Assembly: GCF_011378905.1 (NCBI RefSeq)
Contig: NZ_WTPY01000032.1
Coordinates: 1 to 49,714, forward strand
Reading direction: 5' to 3'
Source: Paraglaciecola sp. 20A4
Lineage (GTDB): Bacteria; Pseudomonadota; Gammaproteobacteria; Enterobacterales; Alteromonadaceae
DNA length: 49,714 nucleotides
Of this stretch, positions 8,894-17,647 are shown piece by piece (the stretch's first letter is position 1; the number at the start of each line of letters is the position of its first letter). The notes beneath the pieces were generated by a model. The model was not told the origin of the DNA and made no database searches. It saw only the letters and a list, made by a program, of their open reading frames with translations. The position numbers were made by a program, and so were the translations under genes.

Positions 8894-9799
8894 ATGTGGT
8901 TCAAAAACCTTAAACTTTATCATCTTACCCAAGTACTCGATTTAACCGAAGACGACATTCAAGATAAGCTTGCCGAATTTCCATTTCGCCCTTGCGGCTC
9001 ACAAGAGTTAGCCACCATGGGCTGGACTTCACCTCTTGGCCAAGGTGATATGCTAGTACATAGCGCAGCCGGCAAGTTTTGGGTAACACTGAAGAAGCAA
9101 GAGCGTATACTGCCAGCCGCCGTTATCAACGCTGAGCTTGCAGATAAAGTTGCACTTGTTGAAGCAGAAACGGGTTCAAATGTGGGTAAAAAAGCCCAAC
9201 AGGAAATGAAAGAAGAAATCGTTCAACGTTTGCTCCCTCAAGCGTTTACCAAAAATAGTTTCAGCCACGGCTTTATCTCTACCCAAGACAACCTTGTCGT
9301 CGTAGATGCCAGTGCTGATGGTAAAGCGGAAACATTTTTAGCGATGTTACGTAAAGCATTAGGCTCTTTGCCAGTCGTTCCTTTAGCGAAACAAAGTGTG
9401 CAAGAAGAGTTAACGCATTGGTTAACTGACAATTCAGTGCCTAATGATGTGGTTATTCTTGAAGAAGCTGAATTGCGCTCTATGGAAGAAGACGGTGCCA
9501 TTGTGCGCTGTAAGAACCAAGACCTTTCAAGTGAAGAAATCATGAATCATTTAAGCGCAGGTAAAACGGTGCAGAAAATAGCCATTGAATGGGACGAAAC
9601 CTTCAGTGCCTTATTGCAAGAAGATATGGCAGTCAAACGTTTAAAATTTACCGACGTAATGACTGAGCAAAATGATGATATTCCCAAAGAAGATAAATTA
9701 GCCAAAATGGATGCAGATTTTGCGCTGATGTCTGCAGAAATTGTGCGTTTCTCAAAACGCTTGGTCGAAATTTTTAATCTGCAACAAGATAGCGAATAA
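8894..9799 (+). CDS. rdgC: Recombination-associated protein RdgC
   Basis: This 301-aa protein has the length and N-terminus typical of RdgC (MWFKNLKLYHLT), plus family segments such as FRPCGSQELATMGWTSPLG and VLPAAVI-like stretches. RdgC forms a ring-shaped dimer that binds double-stranded DNA and limits RecA filament loading; it acts in the cytoplasm at the nucleoid. It appears to be transcribed alone, with a strong bidirectional terminator directly after it. Confidence 0.95.
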   Translation: MWFKNLKLYHLTQVLDLTEDDIQDKLAEFPFRPCGSQELATMGWTSPLGQGDMLVHSAAGKFWVTLKKQERILPAAVINAELADKVALVEAETGSNVGKKAQQEMKEEIVQRLLPQAFTKNSFSHGFISTQDNLVVVDASADGKAETFLAMLRKALGSLPVVPLAKQSVQEELTHWLTDNSVPNDVVILEEAELRSMEEDGAIVRCKNQDLSSEEIMNHLSAGKTVQKIAIEWDETFSALLQEDMAVKRLKFTDVMTEQNDDIPKEDKLAKMDADFALMSAEIVRFSKRLVEIFNLQQDSE

Positions 9800-9823
9800 T
9801 GCTTTAGCAAAGCAATTCTCGTG

Positions 9824-9848
9824 AAAAAGCCAGCAAAGCTGGCTTTTT
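9824..9848. terminator. Bidirectional terminator between rdgC and the HDOD gene
   Basis: AAAAAGCCAGC, loop AAA, GCTGGCTTTTT: a perfect 11-bp stem with A/T runs on both sides. It serves the convergent rdgC and HDOD genes. Confidence 0.9.
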
Positions 9849-9881
9849 ACGTTATGGCACAATACTAGTTCCTGCTGATTC

Positions 9882-10718
9882 CTATGCAAAAATAGCGAGT
9901 GCGCTATCGTATAACTCCTGATATTCATCAGATTGCAGAACTGACAAGTCCTTAAATATTTCTTTTTGCACGGCTAAATTTAGGATCGTATCTTTTTGAC
10001 TATCAAATTGTCCCGCCATAACAGCGCCTAAACGCGTGAAGTCGAGATATGAGATCAGGTTCGTTTGCACCGACATATCGCTCCAACTTCTGGCGACACT
10101 AACAAATTCATTTTCAAAGCCCCATTCACGCATGATACTCGCGCCAATTCGGCCCGCTAGCTTATCGATTGCCACGTTTAAGAACGTCGGGTTAGCAAAT
10201 ACTTCTGGGTGACGTTCTGCTTCAGTCAGAATGGGTAATACACCGATATTGTGTACCAATGCAGCTAAGGTCATGGTGTCAAGATTCAGCGTGCGGTTCT
10301 TTGTTTCTTTGATATGCAGTTGCATCACAGCCATAGCGGCAGCCACGACTTTCAAATTCTGTTGCCATACATCGTCCAAATAGCTTTTCACGATGTCATT
10401 TTTCGATACAAACAGCTGTTCCATGGCCAGCGCTGTGGCAATATTTTTAATTTGGCGCAGGCCAATACGCGTTACAGCTTGCGAGGTCGAGGTCACTTTG
10501 ACACTTCGGCCCATATAAGAACTGTTCGAGATTTTGATCATACGCGCACAAAGCGAAAGATCTTGTCCAATGACATCGGCCATTGCATTTAGATTGATAT
10601 TGGGATCATCAGCGGCTTTACGCACTTTCAATGCGATCGCCGGGAGCGTTGGTAAGACTAACGTATCGTTGTTAATTTTTTCGACCAAGATGGTTAATAA
10701 CGCATTTTCTGTAGACAT
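9882..10718 (-). CDS. HDOD domain protein
   Basis: A 278-aa protein made mostly of one HDOD domain (about residues 15-210). The domain shows the family pattern LPTLPAIALKVRKAADDPNINLNAMADVIGQDLSLCARMIKISNS. HDOD domains are HD-superfamily relatives that generally lack the metal-binding HD pair and act in signalling. No output domain is fused. It is a single gene, divergent from the M49-like lipoprotein and convergent with rdgC. The precise role is unknown. Confidence 0.85.
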   Translation of the reverse strand: MSTENALLTILVEKINNDTLVLPTLPAIALKVRKAADDPNINLNAMADVIGQDLSLCARMIKISNSSYMGRSVKVTSTSQAVTRIGLRQIKNIATALAMEQLFVSKNDIVKSYLDDVWQQNLKVVAAAMAVMQLHIKETKNRTLNLDTMTLAALVHNIGVLPILTEAERHPEVFANPTFLNVAIDKLAGRIGASIMREWGFENEFVSVARSWSDMSVQTNLISYLDFTRLGAVMAGQFDSQKDTILNLAVQKEIFKDLSVLQSDEYQELYDSALAIFA

Positions 10719-10951
10719 GTTCCAACCTATTGAGTGTCACTTAATATTAAGCTAGCTGACCTGTGTCGGCCACCTAGCGCCAATATGTATCCAAGCGTTT
10801 GATATTATTGACGAAGCTATTTTTGGAATAGCTTGTGCTGTTTCATCCGCGACGTGCAAATAATCCTAACATAGAATTTTACTTCTACGATGAGACTTTA
10901 AAAATATCTGTGCACTTAGGTAATTTACTCGGCGCATTTGTCATGATAAAA

Positions 10952-10981
10952 GAAACCTTACTTCTATCATCTTAAGGTTTC
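10952..10981 (+). promoter_or_regulatory. Inverted repeat covering the ribosome site of the M49-like lipoprotein gene
   Basis: GAAACCTTA (10952-10960) pairs with TAAGGTTTC (10973-10981) across a 12-base loop. The right arm contains the SD-like AAGG that serves the ATG at 10985. It could be an RNA hairpin that limits translation, or a DNA operator. The repeat is directly visible; the function is inferred. Confidence 0.5.
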
Positions 10982-10984
10982 ATT

Positions 10985-12682
10985 ATGTGGAAAAAATCCA
11001 TTGTCAGCACGATATGCTTAGCCGCATTGACCTCGGGCTGCACTTCGTCAACAAATTCAAACTCAAGCACCTTAGCCAATACTATTGTAGCTACATCATC
11101 TCTTAATGTGCTTCCTGATGCCAAAAATCGCTTAGATATATATCAATCAGTACCCTTAACGGCTGACTTAACGTCTCTTTCTAACAATCAAAAAGATATG
11201 CTGGCGCTGTTAATCGATGCAAGCAAAATAATGGACGAATTATTTTGGCAACAGGCTTATGGCTCAGATAAAGACCTATTTTTAAGCCGTATTAGCAATA
11301 ATGACGTGCGTCGCTTCGCAGATATTAACTACGGGCCCTGGGATAGATTGAACGGTGACAAGCCCTTTTTAACCGATACTGAAGCAAAATCTTTAGGCGC
11401 AAAGTTTTATCCTCATGATATGAGCAAAGCGGAATTTGAAAGCAGCGATTTTGCCGATAAAACAGGCCTTTATTCTATGGTTGTGCGTAACGAAGACGGT
11501 TCATTGAAAGCCATTCCTTATGCACAGTACTTTGCCGCGCCATTACAAAAAGCAGCAAGCTTATTGAAACAGGCAGCCGCACTTGCCGAGGATGCCACTT
11601 TTGCGAACTATTTACGCTTACGTGCAGATGCCCTGCTGAGTAATGAATATCAGGCTTCTGATTTCGCTTGGATGGACATGAAAAGTAATCCCATCGAATT
11701 AGTCATTGGACCTATCGAAACCTATGAAGATCAGCTATTTGGTTATCGAGCGGCATTTGAAGCTTACGTGCTTATTAAAGATCTTAGCTGGAGTGAACGC
11801 CTGAGCAAATATGCGGCTTACTTACCAGAACTGCAAACCAACTTACCTGTTGCTGATATTTATAAGCAGGAAATGCCAGGGGCCAATGCGGACTTAAACG
11901 CGTACGATGTCATTTATTACGCTGGTCATTCTAATGCGGGCAGTAAGACAATTGCTATCAACTTACCAAATGATGAACAAGTGCAATTGGAAAAAGGCAC
12001 CCGCCGCCTACAGCTTAAAAACGCAATGCGCGCTAAGTTTGAGAATATTTTAGTGCCTATCGCTCAACAACTGATGGTACCTGCCCAACGAGCTAATATT
12101 ACCTTTGATGCATTTTTTGCCAATACCATGTTTCATGAAGTCGCACATGGGTTAGGCGTTAAAAATACGATTAACGGCACAGGCACCGTGCGCCAAGCGT
12201 TAAAAGAACATGCATCGGCATTGGAAGAAGGTAAGGCAGATATATTGGGCCTATATATGGTGAGCCAGCTATTAGATAAAGGCGTAATCACTGAAGGTAA
12301 GCTTGAAGATTATTACACCACATTTATGGCGGGGATATTCCGTTCAGTGCGCTTTGGGGCGTCAAGCGCACATGGAAAAGCAAATATGATCCGCTTTAAT
12401 TTCTTCCAAGAGCATGGCGCATTTAGTCGCAATGCGGAAGGTTTATACGCTGTTAACATGGATAAAATGGCTGACGCTATCGACGCATTATCGCGGCAGA
12501 TACTCACGTTACAAGGAGACGGTGACTACGACGGAGTGAGTGCTCTCGTGGCAGAAAAAGGCATCATTAAAGCCACGCTTGCTAACGACTTACAACGCCT
12601 GACTGACGCAAACATTCCAGTCGATATTACGTTTGAGCAGGGTAAAAAGGTGCTCGGTTTGAATAGTCATTTGTCTAATTGA
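10985..12682 (+). CDS. M49-like (dipeptidyl-peptidase III family) zinc peptidase lipoprotein
   Basis: A 565-aa lipoprotein (lipobox LTSGC, Cys19). The active site is recognisable as FHEVAHGLG (His384, Glu385, His388) and, 26 residues on, EEGKAD (Glu414/Glu415), the pattern of the peptidase M49 family: two zinc histidines, the catalytic Glu and a third Glu ligand. Classical DPP III has a six-residue HEXXGH motif; here it is the five-residue HEXXH, as known in some bacterial members. M49 enzymes remove dipeptides from peptide N-termini, and lipidation places this one in the cell envelope. It could instead be a non-peptidase hydrolase of the same fold. Monocistronic, divergent from the HDOD gene. 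Confidence 0.75.
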   Translation: MWKKSIVSTICLAALTSGCTSSTNSNSSTLANTIVATSSLNVLPDAKNRLDIYQSVPLTADLTSLSNNQKDMLALLIDASKIMDELFWQQAYGSDKDLFLSRISNNDVRRFADINYGPWDRLNGDKPFLTDTEAKSLGAKFYPHDMSKAEFESSDFADKTGLYSMVVRNEDGSLKAIPYAQYFAAPLQKAASLLKQAAALAEDATFANYLRLRADALLSNEYQASDFAWMDMKSNPIELVIGPIETYEDQLFGYRAAFEAYVLIKDLSWSERLSKYAAYLPELQTNLPVADIYKQEMPGANADLNAYDVIYYAGHSNAGSKTIAINLPNDEQVQLEKGTRRLQLKNAMRAKFENILVPIAQQLMVPAQRANITFDAFFANTMFHEVAHGLGVKNTINGTGTVRQALKEHASALEEGKADILGLYMVSQLLDKGVITEGKLEDYYTTFMAGIFRSVRFGASSAHGKANMIRFNFFQEHGAFSRNAEGLYAVNMDKMADAIDALSRQILTLQGDGDYDGVSALVAEKGIIKATLANDLQRLTDANIPVDITFEQGKKVLGLNSHLSN

Positions 12683-12740
12683 CCGATTAATATGCTATAG
12701 ATATGATTTGCTGTGCTAAATTAATTGTTATAACGGCTGT

Positions 12741-12758
12741 AAGGAAGTAAATATTATT
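12741..12758 (+). promoter_or_regulatory. Ribosome site and candidate AUU start of the GGDEF-EAL gene
   Basis: AAGGAAG (12741-12747) lies 5-8 bases before two ATT codons (12753 and 12756) that are in frame with the GGDEF-EAL protein. The frame is open from 12720. The first ATG (12807) has no SD before it. Confidence 0.4.
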
Positions 12759-12806
12759 AACAGCAATCAATCTCTTAACAAAAAAGCCCAACAAGATGCC
12801 GCCGCA

Positions 12807-14711
12807 ATGCTATACCAAAATAGCATTGGCGGTATTCTTGTTTCTCTTTTTGCAGCAACCATGCTGGTTTTCGCTTTTGACAGCACCAATTTAGCCAGCT
12901 TTAAACACACTTGGTGGGCAGCAATGGTTGTCGTCATTGTTATTCGATTTATCGATTCAATCTGGTGGCGCATTAAACAAAAAGGCCAAGAATATGACGG
13001 TCGACGTGCAATTCTACGTTTTATAACAGGTACTTTTGCCACCGCAATAATGTGGTGTGTTTACTGCTTAGGTGTCTACGCATCCGCGGATACCGTAGAG
13101 TTAGCGAGTACCATAATAATTGTCTCCGCTATGGCAGGCGGGGCAGCCAGTGTACTGGCTGCCCATAAAAAAACCGCGATGTCTTATTCGTTTATCTTGT
13201 TAGTGCCTTTTTCCGTCGCACTGTTACTCTCTAGCGATGATTATCGCCAGGTGTTAGGTGTACTAGGTATATCCTTTGGCTTAGTGATGAGTATTAGTGC
13301 AAAAAAGGCGGCTGAATTTACTAGCCAAGCAATACGCTTAAAAAACGAGAATGCGTTGCTTGTACAGCATATGGAATCACAAGTAGAGAAACGCACTCGT
13401 AAAATCTATGAACTTTCAAACCTCGACCCATTAACGGGCCTGTTCAATCGCACAGCGTTTTTAAATCACTTAAAGTCGACTCTTAATATTTGTATTGAGA
13501 AGCACCAACCCATGGCATTGCTTTTTATTGATTTAGATGGTTTTAAAAAGATTAATGACACCATAGGTCATGACGCGGGTGACCAAATACTCACGCAAAC
13601 CGCCCTGCGCCTCAAAGAGCATTGTAAGGATCAACAATTATTGTGTCGTTGGGGGGGCGATGAGTTCTTAATTGCCTTACCCAATACGCAACAATCTGCA
13701 GCGGTCGCCCAAGCAAAGACCTTAATCGATTTTATATCAGAGGCGTATTTATTCGACAATGCTCAGCTTTCTTTAGGCGCTACAATAGGGATCTCCCTTT
13801 ATCCCCAACATGCCGACAATGAGCTAAAGCTTATTCAGCTTGCTGATATGGCTATGTATCATCAAAAGAAGCGCGCAATTTCCACCTCAGGAGTATTTTC
13901 AAAGGAATTGGGTAGCATGCTGATGCGCGAGCAATTTCTTAAAGACGGTTTGGCAAGAGCGCTAGAAAATAAAGAGTTAAGTTTGTGTTTTCAACCGATT
14001 ATGGCTTCTGACAGCAGTGAAATATGTGCATTTGAAGCACTCTTACGGTGGAAAAAAGATGAAGAGAATATTTCTCCAGTGGAATTTATTCCCATTGCCG
14101 AACAACACGGTTTAATTCGCAAAATTGGCACCTGGGTATTAAATAGGTCGTGTATTGTCGCCGCCTCCTGGCCTAAACCTATAGCGGTTAGTGTAAACGT
14201 ATCGGTCAGCCAATTACAGACAGATGACTTTATAACCATTGTTGAAGAAGCATTGCTCGCCAGTGGACTGAAGCCGACACTGTTGCACTTAGAAATCACC
14301 GAATCGGTCTTTTCATTTGATAAAGACATTATGATAGACCGGATTAAAATATTACAAAGCCGAGGTATTAAGGTCTCAATTGATGACTTTGGTACCGAGT
14401 ATTCGTCTTTATCTGTTATGCAAGATTTGGCTGTTAATACGGTCAAAATCGACCGTTCATTTATTAGTCGCTTAGACTCAAGTGGATTAGCCATTGTGAA
14501 AGCGGTTATCAATATTGCCCATGCATTTGATTATTTAGTGGTAGCTGAAGGAGTGGAAACCAAAGAGCAAGCAATAGCACTACAAAAACTAGGTGTGCAC
14601 TTTTCCCAAGGTTTCTATTTTTCTAAACCGATAATCGAGCAGGACGTTGCGAGCTTTATTAAGAAGCCGTGTATTAAATTAACGGAACAAAGTGCAAGTA
14701 TTACGTCTTAG
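12807..14711 (+). CDS. Membrane GGDEF-EAL cyclic-di-GMP enzyme
   Basis: At least 634 aa from the first ATG. About five or six hydrophobic segments (residues 8-165) form a membrane sensor, followed by a short helical linker. The GGDEF domain has GGDEF intact at 283-287, and the EAL domain has EAL at 410-412 with LEITES, DDFG and VAEGVE. Both catalytic signatures are intact, so it may make and/or degrade cyclic di-GMP; in the EAL DDFGTGYSSL block the second Gly is Glu (GTEYSSLS). No RxxD inhibitory site is seen before GGDEF (KDQQ occupies the place). The coding region probably begins upstream, at an ATT at 12753 or 12756, because QQDAAAMLYQNS continues the first helix and the SD lies there. Monocistronic. 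Confidence 0.9.
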   Translation: MLYQNSIGGILVSLFAATMLVFAFDSTNLASFKHTWWAAMVVVIVIRFIDSIWWRIKQKGQEYDGRRAILRFITGTFATAIMWCVYCLGVYASADTVELASTIIIVSAMAGGAASVLAAHKKTAMSYSFILLVPFSVALLLSSDDYRQVLGVLGISFGLVMSISAKKAAEFTSQAIRLKNENALLVQHMESQVEKRTRKIYELSNLDPLTGLFNRTAFLNHLKSTLNICIEKHQPMALLFIDLDGFKKINDTIGHDAGDQILTQTALRLKEHCKDQQLLCRWGGDEFLIALPNTQQSAAVAQAKTLIDFISEAYLFDNAQLSLGATIGISLYPQHADNELKLIQLADMAMYHQKKRAISTSGVFSKELGSMLMREQFLKDGLARALENKELSLCFQPIMASDSSEICAFEALLRWKKDEENISPVEFIPIAEQHGLIRKIGTWVLNRSCIVAASWPKPIAVSVNVSVSQLQTDDFITIVEEALLASGLKPTLLHLEITESVFSFDKDIMIDRIKILQSRGIKVSIDDFGTEYSSLSVMQDLAVNTVKIDRSFISRLDSSGLAIVKAVINIAHAFDYLVVAEGVETKEQAIALQKLGVHFSQGFYFSKPIIEQDVASFIKKPCIKLTEQSASITS

Positions 14712-14744
14712 TGAGCAAGAATAGCTAATAGGAAAGGAAATTAA

Positions 14745-14777
14745 GGCAAAGAAACATTTGCATGATGTTACTTTGCC
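14745..14777. terminator. Hairpin between convergent GGDEF-EAL and hinT genes
   Basis: GGCAAAG-AAACAT and ATGTTA-CTTTGCC form a stem of 12 pairs with one mismatch and a 7-base loop. T runs on either side are short, so its strength is uncertain, but its position between two convergent stops suits a shared terminator. Confidence 0.45.
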
Positions 14778-14788
14778 TGTTTACTCGA

Positions 14789-15154
14789 TTACTCGATTTT
14801 CAGCTTGTCACTATATGGCGGCCAACCAAGGGGCTTTCCAGCTAAAACGTGGAGGTGAATATGGTAGACAGTTTGCCCACCATATTCGTTGCAATTCATT
14901 ACCGTTCGAAACCCTTGTTCCGCTAAACCATGCTCTTTTAGTACATGAGCTGCAACCCATGTTAAATGCCCAACCAACTCTCGATCTTCTCGTTCAATAT
15001 CATTGATAGTAGCAATGGCTTTTTTCGGAATAACTAAAAAGTGCATCGGCGCTTGAGGATTAATATCTTTAAACGCTAAAGCGATATCATCTTCATATAA
15101 AATATCTGCGGGGATGTCTTTGTTAATGATCTTAGTAAAAATAGTGTCGCTCAT
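14789..15154 (-). CDS. hinT: HIT family purine nucleoside phosphoramidase (HinT-like)
   Basis: A 121-aa histidine-triad protein with the catalytic motif YHIHLHVLAG near the C-terminus and the N-terminal segment IFTKIINKDIPADILYEDD typical of HinT. HinT enzymes hydrolyse adenosine phosphoramidates and acyl-adenylates in the cytoplasm. The start has a good ribosome site (AAGGAG, 8 bases away). It lies 24 bp after uppP and is probably the last gene of folB-folK-uppP-hinT. Confidence 0.92.
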   Translation of the reverse strand: MSDTIFTKIINKDIPADILYEDDIALAFKDINPQAPMHFLVIPKKAIATINDIEREDRELVGHLTWVAAHVLKEHGLAEQGFRTVMNCNEYGGQTVYHIHLHVLAGKPLGWPPYSDKLKIE

Positions 15155-15178
15155 TCTAATACTCCTTTTTTGTCGCCG

Positions 15179-15979
15179 TTAAGCGAATACAAACCACAAT
15201 AGGATCGCACCCAATACCATACGATAAATCACAAATGGCGTCATGCCCATACGTGAAATCCACGTTAAGAAGAGATAAATACATGCATAGGCGCTAACAA
15301 AAGATAACACTGCACCGATAAGTAATGCATTCCAATCGACGGCATCTGGTGAACTCACTAAATCCAGTGTCGCCAGTAACCCAGCACCTAGGATCACCGG
15401 TATTGACAACAAAAATGAGAAGCGAGCGGCGCTTTCTCGGTCTAGGCCTAACATTAACCCTGCGGTCATGGTTATCCCTGAACGTGACGTACCTGGTATA
15501 AGCGCTACAGCTTGAGCCATGCCAACAATAAGGGCGCTTTTCCATGTCATGTCGTAGATATGTTTATTCAGTGCTGCTTTTTTATCGGCATACCATAATA
15601 GCAAACCGAAGCCGATGGTTGTGCACGCGATGACTAATGCCGACCTTGCATATTCCTCAATAAAGGCTTTGCCAGCAAAGCCAAAAATTAACGCAGGAAT
15701 CGTCGCAATAATAACCCACCAGGCTAGACGACTGTCGTCAGTTTGATTGCGGCTAAAACCAGAACCAAACCACGCTACCAACATGCGACCTATATCACCA
15801 CGAAAGTAAATCATAACAGCGAGTAAGCTGCCCACGTGCACAGCAACGTCGAATGCCAACCCTTGGTTATCCCAACCTAATAATACCGATGGTAATATTA
15901 GGTGAGCTGAGCTAGAAATAGGTAAAAACTCTGTAATACCTTGAATAATTGCAAGAATAATAATTTCAGTAAGAGTCAT
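15179..15979 (-). CDS. uppP: Undecaprenyl-diphosphatase
   Basis: A 266-aa integral membrane protein (about eight membrane segments) with both active-site blocks of the BacA/UppP family: [13 protein letters not shown] near the N-terminus and [18 protein letters not shown] in the middle. It dephosphorylates undecaprenyl pyrophosphate to recycle the lipid carrier for peptidoglycan and other surface polymers, and overexpression is known to give bacitracin resistance. Its start overlaps the folK stop by 4 bases, which implies translational coupling. Confidence 0.96.
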   Translation of the reverse strand: MTLTEIIILAIIQGITEFLPISSSAHLILPSVLLGWDNQGLAFDVAVHVGSLLAVMIYFRGDIGRMLVAWFGSGFSRNQTDDSRLAWWVIIATIPALIFGFAGKAFIEEYARSALVIACTTIGFGLLLWYADKKAALNKHIYDMTWKSALIVGMAQAVALIPGTSRSGITMTAGLMLGLDRESAARFSFLLSIPVILGAGLLATLDLVSSPDAVDWNALLIGAVLSFVSAYACIYLFLTWISRMGMTPFVIYRMVLGAILLWFVFA

Positions 15980-16497
15980 TGGCGACTAGCGCTCCATGTA
16001 AATTCAATTGGCCATAACTGTTGTTGGGACTTATCGTATTGTTGCCAAAGCGAAAAGTAACTTTTTTTAACCAGCGGATGCTCTATTTCAGGTGCGATCT
16101 CAGCTAAAGGCTGCAGTACAAACGCATTGTAGAGGATCTCTGCACGAGGAAGTTCCATTGGTACTTGCATAATAACATCGTCAAATGTCAGTAAATCAAG
16201 ATCAAGTGTGCGCGGGGCAAACTTCTTACTTTCCCGTGTACGTAGATTTTTCGATTCAATATTTTTTAAAATATTAACGACTTCAGCAATTGGGTGTTCT
16301 GTGTTTGCTTGAACGACTAAATTATAAAAATTATTGCCGTCAAACCCTACCGACTTGCTTTCATATACCGATGACATGGTGAGATCACCAAACGCCGCAT
16401 GCATAGCATCTAGACCTGACCTTATATGCTGCTCTCGGTCAATATTGCTGCCTACACTGATAAATATATTGTGCTGAGATGCCTGTTCGCTGATCAT
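15976..16497 (-). CDS. folK: 6-hydroxymethyl-7,8-dihydropterin pyrophosphokinase
   Basis: A 173-aa FolK with the N-terminal [11 protein letters not shown] segment and the signature [14 protein letters not shown], whose aspartates bind magnesium and ATP. It transfers pyrophosphate from ATP to the pterin in folate synthesis. It overlaps folB upstream and uppP downstream by 4 bases each, so the three are one operon. The preceding pathway step (FolB) is thus directly coupled. Confidence 0.95.
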   Translation of the reverse strand: MISEQASQHNIFISVGSNIDREQHIRSGLDAMHAAFGDLTMSSVYESKSVGFDGNNFYNLVVQANTEHPIAEVVNILKNIESKNLRTRESKKFAPRTLDLDLLTFDDVIMQVPMELPRAEILYNAFVLQPLAEIAPEIEHPLVKKSYFSLWQQYDKSQQQLWPIEFTWSASRQ

Positions 16498-16850
16498 TCT
16501 TTACGCTCACGAGTAAACTCTACCGCCACATTTTTAGCTGTCGGCAGAATATCTGGCTTGCTTAGTTTAAGAGCGACTTTGTGTACTGGAAATTGTTTGA
16601 ATATTTGCTCGATCATGGCTAGCGCTAACGCCTCGATAAGTGCAAACGTGCTATTTTCGGCGACATCTGACACGGTATTAGCCACTTCAGCGTAGTTTAG
16701 CGTGTCAACTACGTTGTCACTTAACGCCGGCTTATTTAAATCACTAAATAATACAATATCAACCAGTAATCTCTGTTTCGCATCCCGTTCCCAATCGTAC
16801 ACGCCTATTAGAGACTGAACCTCTAAGCCTTCAATGTAAATTTTATCCAT
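16494..16850 (-). CDS. folB: Dihydroneopterin aldolase
   Basis: A 118-aa protein with the start [22 protein letters not shown] that marks FolB. It also has the later [15 protein letters not shown] helix and [19 protein letters not shown] strands. It converts dihydroneopterin to 6-hydroxymethyl-dihydropterin, the substrate of FolK encoded next. First gene of folB-folK-uppP-hinT. Divergent from plsY with 76 bp between starts. Confidence 0.95.
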   Translation of the reverse strand: MDKIYIEGLEVQSLIGVYDWERDAKQRLLVDIVLFSDLNKPALSDNVVDTLNYAEVANTVSDVAENSTFALIEALALAMIEQIFKQFPVHKVALKLSKPDILPTAKNVAVEFTRERKE

Positions 16851-16926
16851 GAAAGATCCGCGCTGTTATTGGTTAACTTTTAAGGTAATCTTTAAGAATT
16901 GTACCTCGTTTACAGAACATAAGTAC

Positions 16927-17529
16927 ATGACGTCACTTAGCATTTTAATTTTTTGTAGCGCTTATCTTTTAGGCTCAATATCTAGTGCAGTATTGATCTG
17001 CCGTTTATTTAGGCTACCAGACCCACGAAATACAGGCTCTAATAACCCTGGAGCCACCAATGTACTGCGTATTGGCGGTAGGCTTCCTGCAGCCTTAGTG
17101 CTTATTTTTGACGTACTTAAAGGCACGCTGCCGGTTTATATAGGATATTTTTTGGGATTATCGCCCATTGTTTTAGGGCTAGTAGGTTTAGCAGCGTGTT
17201 TGGGGCACATTTACCCGCTGTATTTCAATTTTAAAGGCGGAAAAGGTGTGGCGACCGCGATCGGTGCGATGTTGCCATTAGGTTGGGAGCTATCGAGCAT
17301 TCTGCTTGGCTGCTGGTTAGTGATGATCTTTATTAGTGGTTATTCATCATTGGCGGCCATAATTTCGGTCGGCTTGGCGCCGATTGTCACTTGGTTTATT
17401 AAACCGGACTATACCGTGCCAGTCACTATGCTGTGCTTACTGATCATCATCCGTCATAAACAAAATATTATCCGCTTACTAAACGGTCAAGAAAGTAAAG
17501 TCTGGGACAAAGGCAGAACTAAAGAATAA
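16927..17529 (+). CDS. plsY: Glycerol-3-phosphate acyltransferase PlsY
   Basis: A 200-aa membrane protein with the family motifs [30 protein letters not shown] and [18 protein letters not shown]. It transfers an acyl group from acyl-phosphate to glycerol-3-phosphate, the first step of phospholipid synthesis. The frame is open upstream to an ATG at 16849, but that would overlap folB and add a non-hydrophobic leader; the ATG at 16927 gives the usual length (E. coli 205 aa). The pairing with divergent folB is common in Gammaproteobacteria. Confidence 0.95.
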   Translation: MTSLSILIFCSAYLLGSISSAVLICRLFRLPDPRNTGSNNPGATNVLRIGGRLPAALVLIFDVLKGTLPVYIGYFLGLSPIVLGLVGLAACLGHIYPLYFNFKGGKGVATAIGAMLPLGWELSSILLGCWLVMIFISGYSSLAAIISVGLAPIVTWFIKPDYTVPVTMLCLLIIIRHKQNIIRLLNGQESKVWDKGRTKE

Positions 17530-17647
17530 CCCATTGGCCGAAGCTTCTTTTTTCGCTCACCGAACATTAACTACAATGTTTAGCATTAATCACGCAACAT
17601 CGCTATTTTATTGACATTGACGTTGCGCGTTGTTTAACGTCACGCCC

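Noticed and set aside
16849-16926. Upstream start for plsY
   Set aside because: It would overlap the folB start and add 26 residues outside the family pattern; the ATG at 16927 fits length and topology.
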